The translations under genes were made by a program, and so were the position numbers. The notes beneath the pieces are model-generated. The model did not search any database, had not been told where the DNA came from, and was given only the letters and a program-made list of their open reading frames with translations. From contig CAJOFI010000029.1 in NCBI GenBank assembly GCA_905233595.1, forward strand, positions 1 through 16,708: DNA of 16,708 nt, written 5' to 3'. This DNA comes from an uncultured Oscillospiraceae bacterium. GTDB lineage: Bacteria > Bacillota > Clostridia > Oscillospirales > Oscillospiraceae. This document shows, one piece after another, positions 13,759 to 16,708 of this stretch (position 1 is the first letter of the stretch; each line of letters opens with the position of its first letter).

Positions 13759-15456
13759 TTACGGCGCGGCCTGATCCGGCGCGGGCCAGAGGATGCCCTC
13801 GCGCACGAAGGCCTGGTAGGGCGTGTCCTTCGTAATGCGCCCGTCCTCCTCGTACACGAGGTTGAAGGGGCGCAGCGCGATGTAGCCGGGGCCGTAGCGG
13901 TTGTCGCGCGTATTGTTTACATAACTACGGTCGTCGTAAATGAACAGCTCACGCATGCGGGCGTAGTACTCGAAGAAGTTGCTCGCGATCGCGCCGCCCG
14001 CGTTATAGCGCCAGGGGTAGCCGTAAGGCTGCTCGCCGACGAAGCCCGCGAGGCAGTCGGGGTGCGCCTCGACGAATTGGTCCTGCTGCTCCTTGGGGAT
14101 AGCGCAGCGGAAGGTCACAAGCCGCTCGAGCGGAAGCTCCATCAGGGGGCTGATGTCCTTTACCGCCGTCTCGGATACGTTTACATAACGCAGGCTCTCA
14201 AGACCCGCGAGGGGGCTGATGTCCTCCAGATGGCCGCAGAAGCAGAACTCCGCCCACAAAAGCTCCTGGCAGTCCTTGAGCGGGGAGATGTCCTTCACGC
14301 TCGAGCCGGAGATGATGAGGCACTGCAGATGCGGCATATAGGATGCAAAGCTGATGTCGGACAGCTCGGGGTCGTGCCCCACGTCCACATAGATCGCGTT
14401 GTTGAAGTACTTGAGCGGCACGACGTTCACGTCGTTGAGGATGAAGGTGATGCGGATGATCTCCTCGTCGGTCAGGGCGCTGACCTCGGCACTGGTCTGC
14501 ACGCTGTAACCGGGGAAGTAGCAGCGCCATACCACGCCGCGCGCGGGAAAGTCCTCGCGAAGCTGGGCGATGGTCTCGTCGCTCATGCCGTCCCTGGTCT
14601 TGTCCAGCACGAAGCGGCTGCAGCCGAGGATCGAAAGCGCCTCGCGCAGGGCGGGCTCGTCCTCCTCCGTGAGCGCAACGGCGTTGAAGACCACGCTTTC
14701 GTCCAGCGTGCTCACGCGCTCACCGAGCAGCTCGAATTCGTAGTGGATGGCGGCCTCGGGCAGCGCTTCCTTGAGCTTAAGCACGTCCTCGGTCTTGAAG
14801 GGGCTTACACCCTTCTTGTCCATCAACTCCACGCTCTTGACCTCGCCGAGCAGGGCGCAGGCGGCGAGCGCGTCCTTGAGCTCGGAACGCTTGAGCTTCG
14901 AGAGGTCGAGCTTCTCGGCGTCGGCGTCAACGCTGAGGGAGCCGAGCTTCACGCCGCAGCGGAGGCTCACGTCCTCAGCCAGCGCGCCCTTGAGCGAGGC
15001 AAATTCTTCGGCGCTGAGGGGAGCTCCCTCGAGCGTCAGGCTCCTGAGGCTTTTCAGCGCCGGCAGCGCCTCTAAAAGCGCGTCGAGCGTGAAATCTTCG
15101 GCCTTGAGCGTCAGCTCCTGCGCGTCGGGGGATACCGAAACGTCGGCACCGAGGGAGAGCGTCTCCTCCGCTTTGGCCTTCGGCTCCACGGTCGGCTCCG
15201 GCGTGGGTTCCGGCGTGGGTTCCGCGGTGGGTTCCGCAGTCGGTTCTGCGGTGGGTTCTGCGGTGGGCTTTGCGGTGGGTTCTACAGTCGGTTCCGCAGT
15301 CGGTTCTGCGGTGGGCTTTGCGGTGGGTTCCGCGCTTGCTTCAGCGGCAGGCTCCGTCTTGGGCGCCTCCGCCGTCTGCCCGCAGGCCGTGAGGCCAAGC
15401 ATCAGCGCCGCCGCAAGCAGAAACAGCGCAAGGCGATGGGAATGGAAAATTTTCAT
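13759..15456 (-). CDS. Lipoprotein with Pro/Thr tetrapeptide repeats and LRR-like domain
   Basis: A 565-residue surface lipoprotein. It starts MKIFHSHRLALFLLAAALML with the lipobox LTAC; C25 is the expected lipidated cysteine. Residues 43-90 are twelve tandem [EK]PT[APV] tetrapeptides, a stalk likely to span the wall. A middle region (about 100-280) holds Leu/Glu-rich units such as LTLKAEDFTLDALLEALPAL. The C-terminal half has LRR-like units SSVKDISPLKDCQEL, GHLEDISPLAGLESLRYVNV and TAVKDISPLMELPLERL (about 385-450), similar to internalin-type repeats, and ends with a Tyr-rich region. The ATG at 15456 is chosen because the signal peptide begins there; GGAG lies 12 bases upstream, rather far. 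A TTG start at 15474 would consume that site. Ligand unknown. Confidence 0.82.
   Translation of the reverse strand: MKIFHSHRLALFLLAAALMLGLTACGQTAEAPKTEPAAEASAEPTAKPTAEPTAEPTVEPTAKPTAEPTAEPTAEPTAEPTPEPTPEPTVEPKAKAEETLSLGADVSVSPDAQELTLKAEDFTLDALLEALPALKSLRSLTLEGAPLSAEEFASLKGALAEDVSLRCGVKLGSLSVDADAEKLDLSKLKRSELKDALAACALLGEVKSVELMDKKGVSPFKTEDVLKLKEALPEAAIHYEFELLGERVSTLDESVVFNAVALTEEDEPALREALSILGCSRFVLDKTRDGMSDETIAQLREDFPARGVVWRCYFPGYSVQTSAEVSALTDEEIIRITFILNDVNVVPLKYFNNAIYVDVGHDPELSDISFASYMPHLQCLIISGSSVKDISPLKDCQELLWAEFCFCGHLEDISPLAGLESLRYVNVSETAVKDISPLMELPLERLVTFRCAIPKEQQDQFVEAHPDCLAGFVGEQPYGYPWRYNAGGAIASNFFEYYARMRELFIYDDRSYVNNTRDNRYGPGYIALRPFNLVYEEDGRITKDTPYQAFVREGILWPAPDQAAP
15187..15330 (-). 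repeat. 12-bp minisatellite encoding the [EK]PT[APV] stalk
   Basis: Twelve consecutive 12-base units in frame in the lipoprotein gene (codons 43-90), with synonymous drift at some third positions and A/P/V and E/K swaps. The drift indicates an old array, but the unit length of 12 would keep the frame on gain or loss of copies. Confidence 0.9.
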
Positions 15457-15491
15457 TTCGGTGTCAATCTCCAATTTTTTATGTTCGTCCT

Positions 15492-15520
15492 ATCATAACA
15501 CCAAACCGCGCGGGATACAA
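15492..15520 (-). promoter_or_regulatory. Promoter of the repeat lipoprotein gene
   Basis: On the minus strand, TTGTAT (15520-15515), 17 bases, then TATGAT (15497-15492; 5 of 6) with TGT directly before it, an extended -10. It lies 9 bases past the truA stop, so the lipoprotein can be transcribed separately from truA. Confidence 0.6.
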
Positions 15521-15528
15521 GCGCTTTT

Positions 15529-16275
15529 TTATGCTTTTTCGTAACTGACGCTCCAGAGCGTCAGCCCCTGCGCCGGGGCGGTGAAGCCTGCTTTTGCGCG
15601 GTCGCGGGAGGCGAGGATGGATTCCATCTCCTGCGCGTCCCGCTTGCCGAGGCCGACCTCGAGCAGCGTTCCGGTCAGGATGCGCACCATATTATATAAG
15701 AAGCCGTCGCCGGTGAAATAGAGGCGCACTTCGTCCGCGCTCTCCTCGATTTCAATGCTAAAAAGTGTCCGAACGGTGGATTTTTTGCTGTTTTTCAGCG
15801 AACAGAAGGCGGAGAAGTCGTGCCGCCCGAGAAGCGCGGAGGCGGCGCTGCGCATCGCGGCGCAGTCGAGCGCGCCCGGGCAGGGCAGCACGAAGCGCCG
15901 CGTGAACACGTCCGGCGTCTCGCTCGTGCGCACGCGGTAGCAGTAGGTCTTGCCGGTGCAGCTCAGGCGCGCGTGAAAGCGCGGCGCGGCCTCGCAGAGC
16001 GACATCGCCCCGATGTCCTCCGGCAGCACGGCGCGCAGCTCGCGTAGCGTTTTTTCACAGTCGAGGGCAGAGCCGACCCGGAAGGAGCAGACCTGCTCGC
16101 GCGCGTGCACGCCCGCGTCGGTGCGCCCGCAGCCGGAAAGCTCCACCGGCTCCATGAGCAGACGGCTCAGCGCCGCCTCGAGCTTGCCCTGTATGGTGTT
16201 CTCGGTGTTGCCCTGCTTCTGCCAGCCGCGATAGCGCGTCCCCTCATAGCAGAGCGTCAAACGGTAATTCGGCAC
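15529..16275 (-). CDS. truA: tRNA pseudouridine(38-40) synthase
   Basis: Converts uridines 38-40 of the tRNA anticodon arm to pseudouridine. The 248-residue length is typical. The start MPNYRLTLCYEGTRYRGWQK and the motif SGCGRTDAGVHAREQVCSF are diagnostic; the Asp in GRTDAGVHA is the catalytic residue. FHARLSCTGKTYCYRV and FTGDGFLYNMVRILTGTLLE are further conserved blocks. The start codon is GTG at 16275, with GGGGAGG 8 bases upstream and no nearby ATG. In many Firmicutes truA follows ecfT or ribosomal protein genes; here it stands alone, with a gene-free repeat region upstream. Confidence 0.95.
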   Translation of the reverse strand: MPNYRLTLCYEGTRYRGWQKQGNTENTIQGKLEAALSRLLMEPVELSGCGRTDAGVHAREQVCSFRVGSALDCEKTLRELRAVLPEDIGAMSLCEAAPRFHARLSCTGKTYCYRVRTSETPDVFTRRFVLPCPGALDCAAMRSAASALLGRHDFSAFCSLKNSKKSTVRTLFSIEIEESADEVRLYFTGDGFLYNMVRILTGTLLEVGLGKRDAQEMESILASRDRAKAGFTAPAQGLTLWSVSYEKA

Positions 16276-16308
16276 GAAAAGCGCCTCCCCTGTGACAGGA
16301 TAGGGACA

Positions 16309-16336
16309 GTATAGCAGAAAAAGTGAACAGTGAAAA
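16309..16336 (-). promoter_or_regulatory. Possible truA promoter
   Basis: On the minus strand, TATACT (16314-16309; 5 of 6) with TGC directly before it, and TTTTCA (16336-16331) at 16 bases. The -35 lies inside the first copy of the 32-bp duplication. Confidence 0.45.
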
Positions 16337-16385
16337 GGGAGAAGTGAAAAGTTAGTGAACAGTGAAAGGGGAAAAGTGAAAAGTT
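16322..16385. repeat. Tandem duplication of a 32-bp unit upstream of truA
   Basis: Units 16322-16353 and 16354-16385 differ at two positions only. Each unit is itself built from AGTGAAnAG-like words. It is purine-rich and has no coding frame of note. Confidence 0.8.
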
Positions 16386-16583
16386 AAGGTGTCCCCTTCG
16401 GAACAGTTCCTAAGCTTTACACTAAAGATGCCCGCATCTTAACCGAATCGGAGCCCAACGAAGTGGATTCGATTCGGAGAGGAGGAGCAGCGGAACGAGC
16501 GCGAGGTGACTTTTTATGCAAGGCATAAAAAGTCGTCGCAAGCGATGTGTAGCTTGCGACGACTTGGAAAAGGTATCGCGTTT
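16386..16583. repeat. Hairpin-rich gene-free region
   Basis: No gene is seen. Structures in order: GGAACAGTTCC (16400-16410); AAGATGC/GCATCTT (16425-16440); CCGAATCG/CGATTCGG arms (16442-16449, 16469-16476); a 12-bp stem GACTTTTTATGC/GCATAAAAAGTC with a 3-base loop (16508-16534); and a 14-bp stem AAGTCGTCGCAAGC/GCTTGCGACGACTT with an 8-base loop (16530-16565). The last two share AAGTC at 16530-16534 and so compete. Confidence 0.6.
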
Positions 16584-16708
16584 TGATAGAATTTCCCGGA
16601 GGGGGGTTCACCTGCCCTTTAGGGGGGTTCAACCGAGGTCAAGGGGGGTTCAAATTCCAGAGGGGGTTCAAAGTGAACGATTGGGCCGTCCCGACAAACT
16701 GGAATTTG
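16584..16708. mobile_element. Possible end of an IS21-type insertion sequence (G-tract repeat array)
   Basis: The word GGGGGTTCA occurs four times, at 16602, 16623, 16644 and 16662 (steps 21, 21, 18); the first three copies have six Gs. The last runs into GTTCAAAGTGAAC (16666-16678). CAAATTCCAG (16651-16660) returns as its complement at 16699-16708. IS21-family ends are known for several copies of a terminal repeat of about 20 bp and for 5'-TG...CA-3' tips. A TG tip could be 16584-16585. No transposase is inside the window, so this stays a hypothesis. Alternatives are an iteron-like binding array or a G-quadruplex-prone element. Confidence 0.4.

Noticed and set aside
11964..13835. Long plus-strand open frame (623 codons)
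   Set aside because: Antisense to the DUF4914-type gene, with Val/Ala/Gly/Asp-rich shadow composition and no ribosome site; the minus-strand protein has a P-loop, promoter and terminator.
13720..15075. Plus-strand open frame (451 codons)
   Set aside because: Antisense to the lipoprotein gene, which has a lipobox and repeats in its own frame; the antisense product has no recognisable domain.
14747..15544. Plus-strand frame with Gly-Ser-Ala-Val repeats (VGSAVGSAVG...)
   Set aside because: The apparent repeat protein is only the reverse reading of the 12-bp Pro/Thr minisatellite.
16417..16632. Small minus-strand frame starting in the G-tract array
   Set aside because: Starts from TTG without a ribosome site and runs through hairpin repeats; no conserved protein features.
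16601..16670. CRISPR array
   Set aside because: The repeat word is only 9-10 bases, spacers would be 9-12 bases, and no cas gene is visible; the pattern fits transposon-end repeats better.

Overview
The window (16.7 kb, GC-rich) looks like chromosome from a high-GC Clostridia-type Firmicute of the kind common in the gut. The basis is Gram-positive genes (tagD, tepA, a lipobox lipoprotein), AGGAG-type ribosome sites, extended -10 promoters and GC-rich third codon positions. The taxon is an inference; no rRNA or marker gene settles it.

Left part, plus strand (1-8866): a cell-surface polymer locus. It begins inside rfbB and continues with rfbD and rfbC (dTDP-L-rhamnose; rfbA is not in the window). 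Next come tagD (CDP-glycerol synthesis), a Wzx-like flippase, and a 708-residue protein joining a CDP-glycerol glycerophosphotransferase-like domain to a LicD phosphocholine-transferase domain. A hairpin follows. Then come a winged-helix/LicC cytidylyltransferase and an APC permease with its own promoter and a pair of operator-like palindromes. Together these suggest a rhamnose- and glycerol-phosphate-containing polymer decorated with phosphocholine (CDP-choline from LicC, transfer by LicD). No choline kinase (licA) is seen.

Middle (8867-11656): stacked hairpins and a bidirectional terminator, then a minus-strand Wzz-like chain-length protein with a degenerate BY-kinase-like tail, divergent from a ClpP-family tepA. 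The licC, permease and wzz genes are each broken by one frameshift that also removes a short stretch of conserved protein (estimated 40-55 nt each). They are either recent lesions in one pathway or a local assembly fault.

Right part, minus strand (11657-16275): a DUF4914-type protein with a PEP-carboxykinase-like P-loop, a lipoprotein with twelve 4-residue Pro/Thr repeats and an LRR-like C-terminal half, and truA. The last 430 bases have no gene. They hold a 32-bp tandem duplication, overlapping hairpins and an array of G-rich repeats that may be the end of an IS21-type insertion sequence continuing beyond the window.
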